Under the pieces are notes generated by a model. That model searched no databases, was not told where the DNA came from, and saw only the letters and a list, made by a program, of their open reading frames with translations. This document shows, in pieces, positions 35,007 through 49,434 of a stretch of 64,000 bases of DNA. Source of the stretch: Larix kaempferi (taxonomy: Eukaryota; Streptophyta; Pinopsida; Pinales; Pinaceae); assembly GCA_027924585.1 (NCBI GenBank), contig BSBM01000059.1, positions 4,588,001-4,652,000 of the forward strand, in the 5' to 3' direction. Numbering within the stretch: the first letter of the stretch is position 1; each line of letters opens with the position of its first letter. Position numbers and translations under genes: made by a program.

Positions 35007-38000
35007 TAGCGCAAACCCAAGAAAACAAGGGAGAAACTTCTCCAATAGTAGAGAACGCAAAAAAACTAGTCTCTTAACTGAAGTAGCAACCTCTCTTGGC
35101 TAGACCGAACTTGCTTGAGTGAATGAACAAAAGAGAGGTCGCGCTCTCTATTTATACACATCAAAGGGTGACATTTTCCTGACTGGGCCGACTTAACGTT
35201 CCCTAACTGCGCCGAGTTGACTAGGGCAGTTCTGCCCATTGTTTGGGACAAATTGCCCAATCTTTTGGGGCAGTTTACCCGCTGGGCCGACTTGTTTTGG
35301 GGGAATACAAAAAATTACGTTTACTAAATCTTTTCTTTGTGATTTCACCCGTAGGTTTACATTGATTCTTTCAAGTGTTTTACATGATCAAATACATTGA
35401 CATCTTGTCCCATAGGAGGTACAATAAAAAGATGAAATAAAATGGAAATAACATCTGAAGTTGCATTATTTCCAACACTTCTGCTCAACAAGGAAGGTAT
35501 TCTTCGAACACTGTATTCTAATCTTATTCTTTCTTTGGTCGACATATGAGGTGATGCCCCATGCAGCTACGAACCCAACACTCCCTCTTGGCCATGGAGG
35601 TATCATCAGCATTATCATACTGAAACACATCTCGATATCATATGTACATCACAGTTATCTCTAACCTCTCTATATCATAAGGAAGGTCTTAAAACACAAT
35701 CACAGTTAGTAGAGAAGTGTCAACAAATCAATCTTCATGCATCTGCTCAATCCAGTCTATCGGAGAACATGAAGATGAATCCCATGAATGACAAACATCC
35801 TGTAGAAATCCGCAACGCGATGAGACCGAGGCGCCCTCGAGAAACCATATACACCTCCAACCTTCATGCTGGCCGAGACATGGCACTGGAAGTTGTTCAA
35901 GCAGTCCAAATCCTAAGCAAGCAACTAGCAACCAAGTTGGTAGATTGATACATATGCAAAATAAAATAAAACCTTGAACTGAAAGCAATAACAAGCACGT
36001 AATATCTGGCCACACGTTTGGATGAAGTGTTCCCACATGTCCTAGAGGTAGTTATCTTCCCACAAGAGGCTTGCAACAAAGTCCGACGAGTAAATGCAAC
36101 TATGTAGTAAATCATAGATACTAAGTGTGGGTTGCAGGAATCTATCGTGCGGGTAGAGAACCACCGATAGCAGAGAAAAAGGAGGGAATCCGAAGCACAA
36201 TAGAAAAAAGATAAACCCGTAGTTGTCTGACCTGAAGATGAATCCCATGAATGATAAACACCCTATAGAAATCTGCAACGCAATCTAAGCGAGTCGCTCT
36301 CTAGAAACCCTACTCTCCACTAAACTGCATGTTGGCCAGAACCTGACAATGGAAGTTGATTAGGCTCTGCAAATCCTAAGCTGAGTAGAGCCTTGACCTT
36401 GTTAATGTTTATAGCAGCATAACCAGGTTCACTAAAAGAATGGCAAAGCACAGAAACAAAATGATTGTCGAGCTCGTTTAAACCATGATGATAAGAATAA
36501 TCATCTCCCAACCATAGACAAAGCTATTTGTCTCCCCCGAGCTCAGACCTTCTAATAGAGAACGATGTACATCCGGATAGTAGTAGCGCAAACCTAAGAA
36601 AACATGGGAGAAACTTCTCAACAAGGAAGGTATTCTTCGAACACTGTATTCAGACAGTCCAAATCCTAAGCAAGCAACTAGCAAACAAGTTGGAAGATTG
36701 ACACATATGCAAAATAAAATAAAACCTTGAACTCAAAGCAATAACAAGCAGGTAATATCTGGCCACATGTTTGGATGAAGTGTTCCCACATGTCCTAGAG
36801 ATAGTTATCATCCCACAGGAGGCTTGCAACGCAGTCCAGCGAGTAAATGCAACTATGTAGTAAATCATAGATACTAAGTGTGGGTTGCAGGAATCTATCG
36901 TGCAGGTAGAGGACCACCGAGAGAAGAGAAAATGGAGGGAATCCGAATCACAATAGAAAAAAGGTAAACTCGTAGTTGTCTGACCTGAAGATGAATCCCA
37001 TGAATGATAAACAACCTGTAGAAATCCGCAACGCAATCTAATCGAGGCGCTCTCTAGAAGCCCTACTCTCCTCTAAATTGCATGTTGAGCAGAACCTAAC
37101 AATGGAATTTGATCAGGCTCTCTAATGCCTAAGCTGAGTTGAGCCTTGACCTTGTTAATGTTTATAGCAGCATAACCAGGATCACTAAAAGAATGGCAAA
37201 GCACAGAAACAAAATGACTGTCGACCTCGTTTAAACCATGATGATAAGAACAATCAACTCCCAACCATAGACAAAGCTATTTGTCTCCCCCGAGCTCAGA
37301 CCTTCTAATAGATAACGATGTACATCCGGATAGTAGTAGCACAAAACCAGGAAAACAAGGGAGAAACTTATCCAATAGTGGAGAACCCCAAAAAATGAAT
37401 CTCTTCACTGAAGTAGCGAACCTCTCTCAGCTAGAGGGAACTTGCTTGAGTGAATGACCAAATGAGTGGTCGAACTCTCTATTTACACACATCAAAGGGT
37501 GACTTTTTTCCTGACTGGGCCAACCTAACTTTCCCTAACTGCGTCGACTTGACTGGGGCATTTCTGCCCATTTTTGGGGACAAATTGCCCACTGTTTTGG
37601 GGGAGTTTACCCACTGGGCGGACTTGTCTTGGGCTTTACATTGATACTTTCAAGTGTTTTACATGATCAAATACATTGACATCCTGTCCCATAGGAGGTA
37701 CAATAACAAGATGAAATAACAATAACAATAACTTATGAGTTGCACTAATTCCAACACTGCCTCTCAACAAGGAAGGTATTCTTCGAACACTGCATTCTAA
37801 TCTTATTCTTTCTTTCGTCGACCTATGAGGTGATGCCCCATGCAGCTACTACCCCAACACTCCCTCTTGCCCAAGGTGGTATCATCAGCATTATCATACT
37901 GAAACACATCTCGATATCATATGTACATCAAAGTTATCTCTAACCTCTCTATATCATAAGGAAGGTCTTGCAACACAATCACAGTTAGTCGAGAAGTGTC

Positions 38001-39144
38001 AACAAGTCAATCTTCATGCATCTGCTCAATCCAGTCCATCGGAGAACATGCACTAGCTCCACGACTCTGCACTATCCATAGGTGAGTCACACGTGCATCA
38101 GCTCAAGAACTCTGCACAGTACATCGGAGAGTCTATCATGCATCAATACAATGTGCTCAGCTCAACCCAATTCATCGGGTGCCTACATCATCAACACTAC
38201 TTCCTAGCTAGAGAGGTAACATCGCGTCGGAACACATCTTGTTATCATAAGAGGGTCCATTCAAACACAGGGAATAAGCACCTTCCACAAAGGAACCATC
38301 CCGCAATGGGACACACTCCACAAAGGAATAGAATAACAATTATGAATGGAGTTTATTCACCACTGCTAGTTGGCCAACCTGAAGATGATCCCATGAATAA
38401 CAAACGCCCTGTATAAATCTGCAACACACATCAACTCCTATTTGGATGACCTGAAGATGAATCCCACGAATGACAGACATCCTGTCGAAATCCGCAACGC
38501 GATGAGACCGATGCGCCCTCGAGAAACCATATACTCCTCCAACCTTCATGCCGGCCAAGACATGGCACTTGAAGTTGTTCAGGCAGTCGAAATCCTAAGC
38601 AAGGAACTAGCAAACAAGTTGGAAGATTGATATATATGCAAAAAAATATATAACCTTGAACTGAAAGCAATAACAAGCAGGTAATATCTGGCCACACGTT
38701 CGGATGAAGTGTTCCCACATGTCCTAGAGGTAGTTATCTTCCCACAGGAGGCTTGCAACGGAGTCCAGCGATTAAATTCAACTATGTAGTAAATCATAGA
38801 TACTAAGTGTGGGTTGCAGGAATCTATCGTGCAGGTACAGTACCACCGAGAGACGAGAAAAAGAAGGGAATCCAAAGCACAATAGAAAAAAGGTAAACTC
38901 GTAGGTTTCTGACCTGAAGATGAATCCCATGAATGATAAACACCCTGTAGAAATGCGCAACGCAATCTAATCCAGGCGCTCTCTAGAAACCCTACTCTCC
39001 TCTAAACTACATGTTGGGCAGAACCTGACAATGGAAGTTGATCAGGCTCTCCAAATCCTAAGCTGAGTTGAGCCTTGACCTTGTTAATGTTTACAGCAGC
39101 ATAACCAGGATCACTAAAAGAATGGCAAAGCTCAGAAACAAAAT
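34335..39144. repeat. Array unit U3
   Basis: M1 34335-36424 (LTR remainder 35007-35477), M2 36425-37177, M3 37178-39144 (LTR 37178-37756). Nearly identical to U2; private differences seen are few, for example CACTACTTCC (near 38197), CCTGTCGAAATCC (near 38481) and ATGATTGTCG (near 36462). Confidence 0.9.
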
Positions 39145-39816
39145 CTAGTGAGGAGGTAACCTCTCAAGAGTATCAAAAGGGTTGGTTGCTCTTCTATGCA
39201 CACCTTGAAGAACACTAGAATGGAAGGTATGGCCTGAGGGACAGTGTATTAGTGAAGGGAATACTTCCTCGTGCCAAATGTGTAGGTATTGTGGGGACCA
39301 AGCTAGGTAGATCTTGCAGAGGGTGCCCATATCTCTATGGATGATCCGACTAGCTTAGCAATTCTTCCTTCCATTGCCTAACAGCCTGATATACCCAACT
39401 GTAGCTTGGCTTGGCTGATTTGTTGTATCTTTGGGCTATGTGTGAGTCTGTTGTTCCCTGATTCCTTGTAGAGATCATGCCCAGCTCGGGGGTGGCAGTG
39501 TGTTGAGATATTGATGATCACAACTGGCCTATGGTTGGGTGGAACGTTGCAGTTGCATAGCCAGTTGCTTGGGACTACTTTGTTATAAGATAAGTATTCT
39601 CTTGTGTTAACTTTGCAATTATTTATTTGATGAATATTCTGAATGTATGATGGATGTGTAATTGAAATTACTTCCGTTGTGTTTTTTAATAATTATACAT
39701 TTCCATATGTCTTTTTATATTATGTGAATGCTTATTTAAAAGTTCATGGGGCTAGATGCGTAGCTTTAGCACCACGTTCTCTCTATCATGCTGGTATGAT
39801 GGGAGGGGACATTACA
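39145..39816 (+). mobile_element. Captured LTR-element fragment, U4 copy
   Basis: 672 bp; LTR 39501-39816 (316 bp). By eye indistinguishable from the U3 copy, so it was probably copied with the U3/U4 boundary. Confidence 0.6.
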
Positions 39817-42800
39817 TAGCGCAAACCCAAGAAAACAAGGGAGAAACTTCTCCAATAGTAGAGAACGCAAAAAAACTAGTCTCTTAACTGAAGTAGCAAC
39901 CTCTCTTGGCTAGACCGAACTTGCTTGAGTGAATGAACAAAAGAGAGGTCGCGCTCTCTATTTATACACATCAAAGGGTGACATTTTCCTGACTGGGCCG
40001 ACTTAACGTTCCCTAACTGCGCCGAGTTGACTAGGGCAGTTCTGCCCATTGTTTGGGACAAATTGCCCAATCTTTTGGGGCAGTTTACCCGCTGGGCCGA
40101 CTTGTTTTGGGGGAATACAAAAAATTACGTTTACTAAATCTTTTCTTTGTGATTTCACCCGTAGGTTTACATTGATTCTTTCAAGTGTTTTACATGATCA
40201 AATACATTGACATCTTGTCCCATAGGAGGTACAATAAAAAGATGAAATAAAATAGAAATAACATCTGAAGTTGCACTATTTTAAACACTTCCGCTCAACA
40301 AGGAAGGTATTCTTCGAACACTGTATTCTAATCTTATTCTTTCTTTGGTCGACATATGAGGTGATGCCCCATGCACCTACGAACCCAACACTCCCTCTTG
40401 GCCATGGAGGTATCATCAGCATTATCATACTGAAACACATCTCGATATCATATGTACATCACAGTTATCTCTAACCTTTCTATATCATAAGGAAGGTCTT
40501 AAAACACAATCACAGTTAGTAGAGAAGTGTCAACAAATCAATCTTCATGCATCTGCTCAATCCAGTCTATCGGAGAACATGAAGATGAATCCCACGAATG
40601 ACAAGCATACTGTAGAAATCCGCAACGCGATGAGACCTAGGCGCCCTCGAGAAACCATATACACCTCCAACCTTCATGCTGGCCGAGACATGGCACTGGA
40701 AGTTGTTCAAGCAGTCCAAATCCTAAGCAAGCAACTAGCAACCAAGTTGGTAGATTGATACATATGCAAAATAAAATAAAACCTTGAACTGAAAGCAATA
40801 ACAAGCACGTAATATCTGGCCACACGTTTGGATGAAGTGTTCCCACATGTCCTAGAGGTAGTTATCTTCCCACAAGAGGCTTGCAACAAAGTCCAGCGAG
40901 TAAATGCAACTATGTAGTAAATCATAGATACTAAGTGTGGGTTGCAGGAATCTATCGTGCGGGTAGAGAACCACCGATAGCAGAGAAAAAGGAGGGAATC
41001 CGAACCACAATAGAAAAAAGATAAACCCGTGGTTGTCTGACTTGAAGATGAATCCCATGAATGATAAACACCCCATAGAAATCTGCAACGCAATCTAAGC
41101 GAGTCGCTCTCTAGAAACCCTACTCTCCACTAAACTGCATGTTGGCCAGAACCTGACAATGGAAGTTGATCAGGCTCTGCAAATCCTAAGCTGAGTAGAG
41201 CCTTGACCTTGTTAATGTTTATAGCAGCATAACCAGGTTCACTAAAAGAATGGCAAAGCACAAAAACAAAATGACTGTCGAGCTCGTTTAAACCATGATG
41301 ATAAGAATAATCATCTCCCAACCATGGACAAAGCTATTTGTCTCCCCCGAGCTCAGACCTTCTAATAGAGAACGATGTACATCCGGATAGTAGTAGCGCA
41401 AACCTAAAAAAACATGGGAGAAACTTCTCAACAAGGAAGGTATTCTTCGAACACTGTATTCAGACAGTTCAAATCCTAAGCAAGCAACTAGCAAACAAGT
41501 TGGAAGATCGACACATATGCAAAATAAAATAAAACCTTGAACTCAAAGCAATAACAAGCAGGTAATATCTGGCCACATGTTTGGATGAAGTGTTCCCACA
41601 TGTCCTAGAGGTAGTTATCATCCCACGGGAGGCTTGCAACGCAGTCCAGCGAGTAAATGAAACTATGTAGTAAATCACAGATACTAAGTGTGGGTTGCAG
41701 GAATCTATCGTGCAGGTAGAGGACCACCGAGAGAAGAGAAAATGGAGGGAATCCGAATCACAATAGAAAAAAGGTAAACTCGTAGTTGTCTGACCTGAAG
41801 ATGAATCCCATGAATGATAAACAACCTGTAGAAATCCGCAACGCAATCTAATCAAGGCGCTCTCTAGAAACCCTACTCCTCTAAATTGCATGTTGAGCAG
41901 AACCTAACAATGGAATTTGATCAGGCTCTCTAATGCCTAAGCTGAGTTGAGCCTTGACCTTGTTAATGTTTATAGCAGCATAACCAGGATCACTAAAAGA
42001 ATGGCAAAGCACAGAAACAAAATGACTGTCGACCTCGTTTAAACCATGATGATAAGAACAATCAACTCCCAACCATAGACAAAGCTATTTGTCTCCCCCG
42101 AGCTCAGACCTTCTAATAGATAACGATGTACATCCGGATAGTAGTAGCACAAACCCAAGAAAACAAGGGAGAAACTTCTGCAATAGTGGAGAACCCCAAA
42201 AAATGAATCTCTTCACTGAAGTAGCGAACCTCTCTAAGCTAGAGGGAACTTGCTTGAGTGAATGACCAAATGAGTGGTCGAACTCTCTATTTACACACAT
42301 CAAAGGGTGACTTTTTTCCTGACTGGGGCAACCTAACTTTCCCTAACTGCGTCGACCTGACTGGGGCATTTCTGCCCATTTTTGGGGACAAATTGCCCAG
42401 TGTTTTGGGGGAGTTTACCCACTGGGCCGACTTGTCTTGGGCTTTACATTGATACTTTCAAGTGTTTTACTTGATCAAATACATTGACATCCTGTCCCAT
42501 AAGAGGTACAATAACAAGATGAAATAACAATAACAATAACTTCTGAGTTGCACTAATTCCAACACTGCCTCTAAACAAGGAAGGTATTCTTCGAACACTG
42601 CATTCTAATCTTATTCTTTCTTTCGTCGACCTATGAGGCGATGCCCCATGCAGCTACTACCCCAACACTCCCTCTTGCCCATGGTGGTATCATCAGCATT
42701 ATCATACTGAAACACATCTCGATATCATATGTACATCAAAGTTATCTCTAACTTCTCTATATCATAAGGAAGGTCTTGCAACACAATCACAGTTAGTCGA

Positions 42801-43953
42801 AAAGTGTCAACAAGTCAATCTTCATGCATCTGCTCAATCCAGTCCATCGGAGAACATGCACTAGCTCCACGACTCTGCACTATCCATAGGTGAGTCACAC
42901 GTGCATCAGCTCAAGAACTCTGCACAGTACATCGGAGAGTCTATCATGCATCAATACAATGTGCTCAGCTCAACCCAATTCATCGGGTGCCTACATCATC
43001 GACACTCCCTCCTAGCTAGAGAGGTAACATCACGTCAGAACACATCTTGTTATCATAAGAGGGTCCATTCAAACACAGGGAATAAGCACGTTCCACAAAG
43101 GAACCATCCCGCAATGGGACACACTCCACAAAGGAATAGAATAACAATTATGAATGGAGTTTATTCACCACTGCTAGTTGGCCAACCTGAAGATGATCCC
43201 ATGAATAACAAACGCCCTGTATAAATCTACAACACACATCAACTCCTATTTGGATGACTTGACGATTAATCCCACGAATGACAGACATCCTGTAGAAATC
43301 TGCAACGCGATGAGACCGAGGCGCCCTCGAGAAACCATATACTCCTCCAACCTTCATGCCGGCCAAGACATGGCACTTGAAGTTGTTCAGGCAGTCGAAA
43401 TCCTAAGCAAGGAACTAGCAAACAAGTTGGAAGATTGATATATATGCAAAAAAAATATATAACCTTGAACTGAAAGCAATAACAAGCAGGTAATATCTGG
43501 CCACACGTTCGGATGAAGTGTTCCCACATGTCCTAGAGGTAGTTATCTTCCCACAGGAGGCTTGCAACGGAGTCCAGCGATTAAATTCAACTATGTAGTA
43601 AATCATAGATACTAAGTGTGGGTTGCAGGAATCTATCGTGCAGGTACAGTACCACCGAGAGACGAGAAAAAGAAGGGAATCCGAAGCACAATAGAAAAAA
43701 GGTAAACTCGTAGTTGTCTAACCTGAAGATGAATCCCATGAATGATAAACACCCTGTAGAAATGCGCAACGCAATCTAATCCAGGCGCTCTCTAGAAACC
43801 CTACTCTCCTCTAAACTGCATGTTGGGCAGAACCTGACAATGGAAGTCAATCAGGCTCTCCAAATCCTAAGCCGAGTTGAGCCTTGACCTTGTTAATGTT
43901 TACAGCAGCATAACCAGGATCACTAAAAGAATGGCAAAGCTCAGAGACAAAAT
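39145..43953. repeat. Array unit U4
   Basis: M1 39145-41234 (LTR remainder 39817-40287), M2 41235-41985 (751 bp; 2-bp loss at CTACTCCT), M3 41986-43953 (LTR 41986-42564). Shares with U6 the LTR terminus TGTTTAAAATAG in place of TGTTGGAAATAG, GAAGATCGACAC in M2, and CGTCAGAAC plus GATTAATCCC in M3. The M3 tract reads CCTCTAAACAAGG, a variant relevant to the U8 deletion. Confidence 0.9.
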
Positions 43954-44625
43954 CTAGTGAGGAGGTAACCTCTCAAGAGTATCAAAAGGGCCGATTGCTC
44001 TTCTATGCACACCTTGAAGAACACTAGAATGGAAGGTATGGCCTGAGGGACTGTGTATTAGTGAAGGGAATACTTCCTTGTGCCAAATGTGTAGGTATTG
44101 TGGGGACCAAGCTAGGTAGATCTTGCAGAGGGTGCCCATATCTCTATGGATGATCCCACTAGCTTAGCAATTCTTCCTTCCATTGCCTAACAGCCTGATA
44201 TACCCAACTGTAGCTTGGCTTGGTTGATTTGGTGTATCTTTGGGCTATGTGTGAGTCTGTTGTTCCCTGATTCCTTGTAGAGATCATGCCCAGCTCGAGG
44301 GTGGCAGTGTGTTGAGATATTGATGATCACAACTGACCTATGGTTGGGTGGAACGTTGCAGTTGCATAGTCAGTTGCTTGGGACTACTTTGTTATAAGAT
44401 AAGTATTCTCTTGTGTTAACTTTGCAATTATTTATTTGATGAATATTCTGAATGTATGATGGATGTGTAATTGAAATTACTTCCGTTGTGTTTTTTAATA
44501 ATTATACATTTCCATATGTCTTTTTATATTATGTGAATGCTTATTTAAAAGTTCATGGGGCTAGATGCCTAGCTTTAGCAGCACGTTCTCTCTATCATGC
44601 TGGTATGATGGGTGGGGACATTACA
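43954..44625 (+). mobile_element. Captured LTR-element fragment, U5 copy
   Basis: 672 bp; LTR 44310-44625 (316 bp). GGGACTGTG and CTTCCTTGTG subtype, shared with U7 and U9. The G tract is interrupted here (CTCGAGGGTGG). Confidence 0.6.
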
Positions 44626-47600
44626 TAGCGCAAACCCAAGAAAACAAGGGAGAAACTTCTCCAATAGTAGAGAACGAAAAAAAACTAGTCTCTTAACTGA
44701 AGTAGCAACCTCTCTTGGCTAGACCAAACTTGCTTGAGTGAATGAACAAAAGAGAGGTCGAGCTCTCTATTTATACACATCAAAGGGTGACATTTTCCCT
44801 GACTGGGCCGACTTAACGTTCCCTAACTGCGCCGAGTTGACTAGGGCAGTTCTGCCCATTGTTTGGGACAAATTGCCCAATCTTTTGGGGCAGTTTACCC
44901 GCTGGGCCGACTTGTTTTGGGGGAATACAAAAAATTACGTTTACTAAATCTTTTCTTTGTGATTTCACCCGTAGGTTTACATTGATTCTTTCAAGTGTTT
45001 TACATGATCAAACACATTGACATCTTGTCCCATAGGAGGTACAATAAAAAGATGAAATAAAATAGAAATAACATCTGAAGTTGCACTATTTCCAACACTT
45101 CCGCTCAACACGTAAGGTATTCTTCGAACACTGTATTCTAATCTTATTCTTTCTTTGGTCGACATATGAGGTGATGCCCCATGCAGCTACGAACCCAACA
45201 CTCCCTCTTGGCCATGGAGGTATCATCAGCATTATCATACTGAAACACATCTCGATATCATATGTACATCACAGTTATCTCTAACCTCTCTATATCATAA
45301 GGAAGGTCTTAAAACACAATCACAGTTAGTAGAGAAGTGTCAACAAATCAATCTTCATGCATCTGCTCAATCCAGTCTATCGGAGAACATGAAGATGAAT
45401 CCCACGAATGACAAGCATCCTGTAGAAATCCGCAACGCGATGAGACCGAGGCGCCCTCGAGAAACCATATACACCTCCAACCTTCATGCTGGCCGAGACA
45501 TGGCACTGGAAGTTGTTCAAGCAGTCCAAATCCTAAGCAAGCAACTAGCAACCAAGTTGGTAGATTGATACATATGCAAAATAAAATAAAACCTTGAACT
45601 GAAAGCAATAACAAGCACGTAATATCTGGCCACACGTTTGGATGAAGTGTTCCCACATGTCCTAGAGGTAGCTATCTTCCCACAAGAGGCTTGCAACAAA
45701 GTCCGGCGAGTAAATGCAACTATGTAGTAAATCATAGATACTAAGTGTGGGTTGCAGGAATCTATCGTGCGGGTAGAGAACCACCGATAGCAGAGAAAGG
45801 AGGGAATCCGAAGCACAATAGAAAAAAGATAAACCCGTAGTTGTCTGACCTGAAGATGAATCCCATGAATGATAAACACCCTATAGAAATCTGCAACGCA
45901 ATCTAAGCGAGTCGCTCTCTAGAAACCCTACTCTCCACTAAACTGCATGTTGGCCAGAACCTGACAATGGAAGTTGATCAGGCTCTGCAAATCCTAAGCT
46001 GAGTAGAGCCTTGACCTTGTTAATGTTTATAGCAGCATAACCAGGTTCACTAAAAGAATGGCAAAGCACAGAAACAAAATGACTGTCGAGCTCGTTTAAA
46101 CCATGATGATAAGAATAATCATCTCCCAACCATAGACAATGCTATTTGTCTCCCCCGAGCTCAGACCTTCTAATAGAGAACGATGTACATCCGGATAGTA
46201 GTAGCGCAAACCTAAGAAAACATGGGAGAAACTTCTCAACAAGGAAGGTATTCTTCGAACACTGTATTCAGACAGTCCAAATCCTAAGCAAGCAACTAGC
46301 AAACAAGTTGGAAGATTGACACATATGCAAAATAAAATAAAACCTTGAACTCAAAGCAATAACAAGCAGGTAATATCTGGCCACATGTTTGGATGAAGTG
46401 TTCCCACATGTCCTAGAGGTAGTTATCATCCCACAGGAGGCTTGCAACGCAGTCCAGCGAGTAAATGCAACTATGTAGTAAATCATAGATACTAAGTGTG
46501 GGTTGCAGGAATCTATCGTGCAGGTAGAGGACCACCGAGAGAAGAGAAAATGGAGGGAATCCGAATCACAATAGAAAAAAGGAAAACTCGTAGTTGTCTG
46601 ACCTGAAGATGAATCCCATGAATGATAAACAACCTGTAGAAATCCGCAACGCAATCTAATCGAGGCGCTCTCTAGAAACCCTACTCTCCTCTAAATTGCA
46701 TGTTGAGCAGAACCTAACAATGGAATTTGATCAGGCTCTCTAATGCCTAAGCTGAGTTGAGCCTTGACCTTGTTAATGTTTATAGCAGCATAACCAGGAT
46801 CACTAAAAGAATGGCAAAGCACAGAAACAAAATGACTGTCGACCTCGTTTAAACCATGATGATAAGAACAATCAACTCCCAACCATAGACAAAGCTATTT
46901 GTCTCCCCCGAGCTCAGACCTTCTAATAGATAACGATGTACATCCGGATAGTAGTAGCACAAAACCAGGAAAACAAGGGAGAAACTTATCCAATAGTGGA
47001 GAACCCCAAAAAATGAATCTCTTCACTGAAGTAGCGAACCTCTCTCAGCTAGAGGGAACTTGCTTTAGTGAATGACCAAATGAGTGGTCGAACTCTCTAT
47101 TTACACACATCAAAGGGTGACTTTTTTCCTGACTGGGCCAACCTAACTTTCCCTAACTGCGTCGACTTGACTGGGGCATTTCTGCCCATTTTTGGGGACA
47201 AATTGCCCACTGTTTTGGGGGAGTTTACCCACTGGGCCGACTTGTCTTGGGCTTTACATTGATACTTTCAAGTGTTTTACATGATCAAATACATTGACAT
47301 CCTGTCCCATAGGAGGTACAATAACAAGATGAAATAACAATAACAATAACTTCTGAGTTGCACTAATTCCAACACTGCCTCTCAACAAGGAAGGTATTCT
47401 TCGAACACTGCATTCTAATCTTATTCTTTCTTTCGTCGACCTATGAGGTGATGCCCCATGCAGCTACTACCCCAACACTCCCTCTTGCCCAAGGTGGTAT
47501 CATCAGCATTATCATACTGAAACACATCTCGATATCATATGTACATCAAAGTTATCTCTAACCTCTCTATATCATAAGGAAGGTCTTGCAACACAATCAC

Positions 47601-48762
47601 AGTTAGTCGAGAAGTGTCAACAAGTCAATCTTCATGCATCTGCTCAATCCAGTCCATCGGAGAACATGCACTAGCTCCACGACTCTGCACTATCCATAGG
47701 TGAGTCACACGTGCATCAGCTCAAGAACTCTGCACAGTACATCGGAGAGTCTATCATGCATCAATACAATGTGCTCAGCTCAACCCAATTCATCGGGTGC
47801 CTACATCATCAACACTCCTTCCTAGCTAGAGAGGTAACATCGCGTCGGAACACATCTTGTTATCATAAGAGGGTCCATTCAAACACAGGGAATAAGCACC
47901 TTCCACAAAGGAACCATTCCGCAATGGGACACACTCCACAAAGGAATAGAATAACAATTATGAATGGAGTTTATTCACCACTGCTAGTTGGCCAACCTGA
48001 AGGTGATCCCATGAATAACAAACGCCCTGTATAAATCTGCAACACACATCAACTCCTATTTGGATGACCTGAAGATGAATCCCACGAATGACAGACATCC
48101 TGTAGAAATCCGCAACGCGATGAGACCGATGCGCCCTCGAGAAACCATATACTCCTCCAACCTTCATGCCGGCCAAGACATGGCACTTGAAGTTGTTCAG
48201 GCAGTCGAAATCCTAAGCAAGGAACTAGCAAACAAGTTGGAAGATTGATATATATGCAAAAAAATATATAACCTTGAACTGAAAGCAATAACAAGCAGGT
48301 AATATCTGGCCACACGTTCGGATGAAGTGTTCCCACATGTCCTAGAGGTAGTTATCTTCCCACAGGAGGCTTGCAACGGAGTCCAGCGATTAAATTCAAC
48401 TATGTAGTAAATCATAGATACTAAGTGTGGGTTGCAGGAATCTATCGTGCAGGTACAGTACCACCGAGAGACGAGAAAAAGAAGGGAATCCAAAGCACAA
48501 TAGAAAAAAGGTAAACTCGTAGGTTTCTGACCTGAAGATGAATCCCATGAATGATAAACACCCTGTAGAAATGCGCAACGCAATCTAATCCAGGCGCTCT
48601 CTAGAAACCCTACTCTCCTCTAAACTACATGTTGGGCAGAACCTGACAATGGAAGTTGATCAGGCTCTCCAAATCCTAAGCTGAGTTGAGCCTTGACCTT
48701 GTTAATGTTTACAGCAGCATAACCAGGATCACTAAAAGAATGGCAAAGCTCAGAAACAAAAT
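43954..48762. repeat. Array unit U5 (mosaic)
   Basis: M1 43954-46042 (LTR remainder 44626-45097; 2-bp loss GAGAAAGGAGGG near 45795), M2 46043-46795, M3 46796-48762 (LTR 46796-47374). The first half matches U7, but M3 carries CACTCCTTCC, CCATTCCGC and GAAGGTGATCC, otherwise seen only in U2. It looks like a recombinant between two unit lineages. Confidence 0.9.
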
Positions 48763-49434
48763 CTAGTGAGGAGGTAACCTCTCAAGAGTATCAAAAGGGT
48801 TGGTTGCTCTTCTATGCACACCTTGAAGAACACTAGAATGGAAGGTATGGCCTGAGGGACAGTGTATTAGTGAAGGGAATACTTCCTCGTGCCAAATGTG
48901 TAGGTATTGTGGGGACCAAGCTAGGTAGATCTTGCAGAGGGTGCCCATATCTCTATGGATGATCCGACTAGCTTAGCAATTCTTCCTTCCATTGCCTAAC
49001 AGCCTGATATACCCAACTGTAGCTTGGCTTGGCTGATTTGTTGTATCTTTGGGCTATGTGTGAGTCTGTTGTTCCCTGATTCCTTGTAGAGATCATGCCC
49101 AGCTCGGGGGTGGCAGTGTGTTGAGATATTGATGATCACAACTGGCCTATGGTTGGGTGGAACGTTGCAGTTGCATAGCCAGTTGCTTGGGACTACTTTG
49201 TTATAAGATAAGTATTCTCTTGTGTTAACTTTGCAATTATTTATTTGATGAATATTCTGAATGTATGATGGATGTGTAATTGAAATTACTTCCGTTGTGT
49301 TTTTTAATAATTATACATTTCCATATGTCTTTTTATATTATGTGAATGCTTATTTAAAAGTTCATGGGGCTAGATGCGTAGCTTTAGCACCACGTTCTCT
49401 CTATCATGCTGGTATGATGGGAGGGGACATTACA
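48763..49434 (+). mobile_element. Captured LTR-element fragment, U6 copy
   Basis: 672 bp; LTR 49119-49434 (316 bp). Same subtype as U3 and U4 (GGGACAGTG; TAGATGCGTAGC). Confidence 0.6.
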
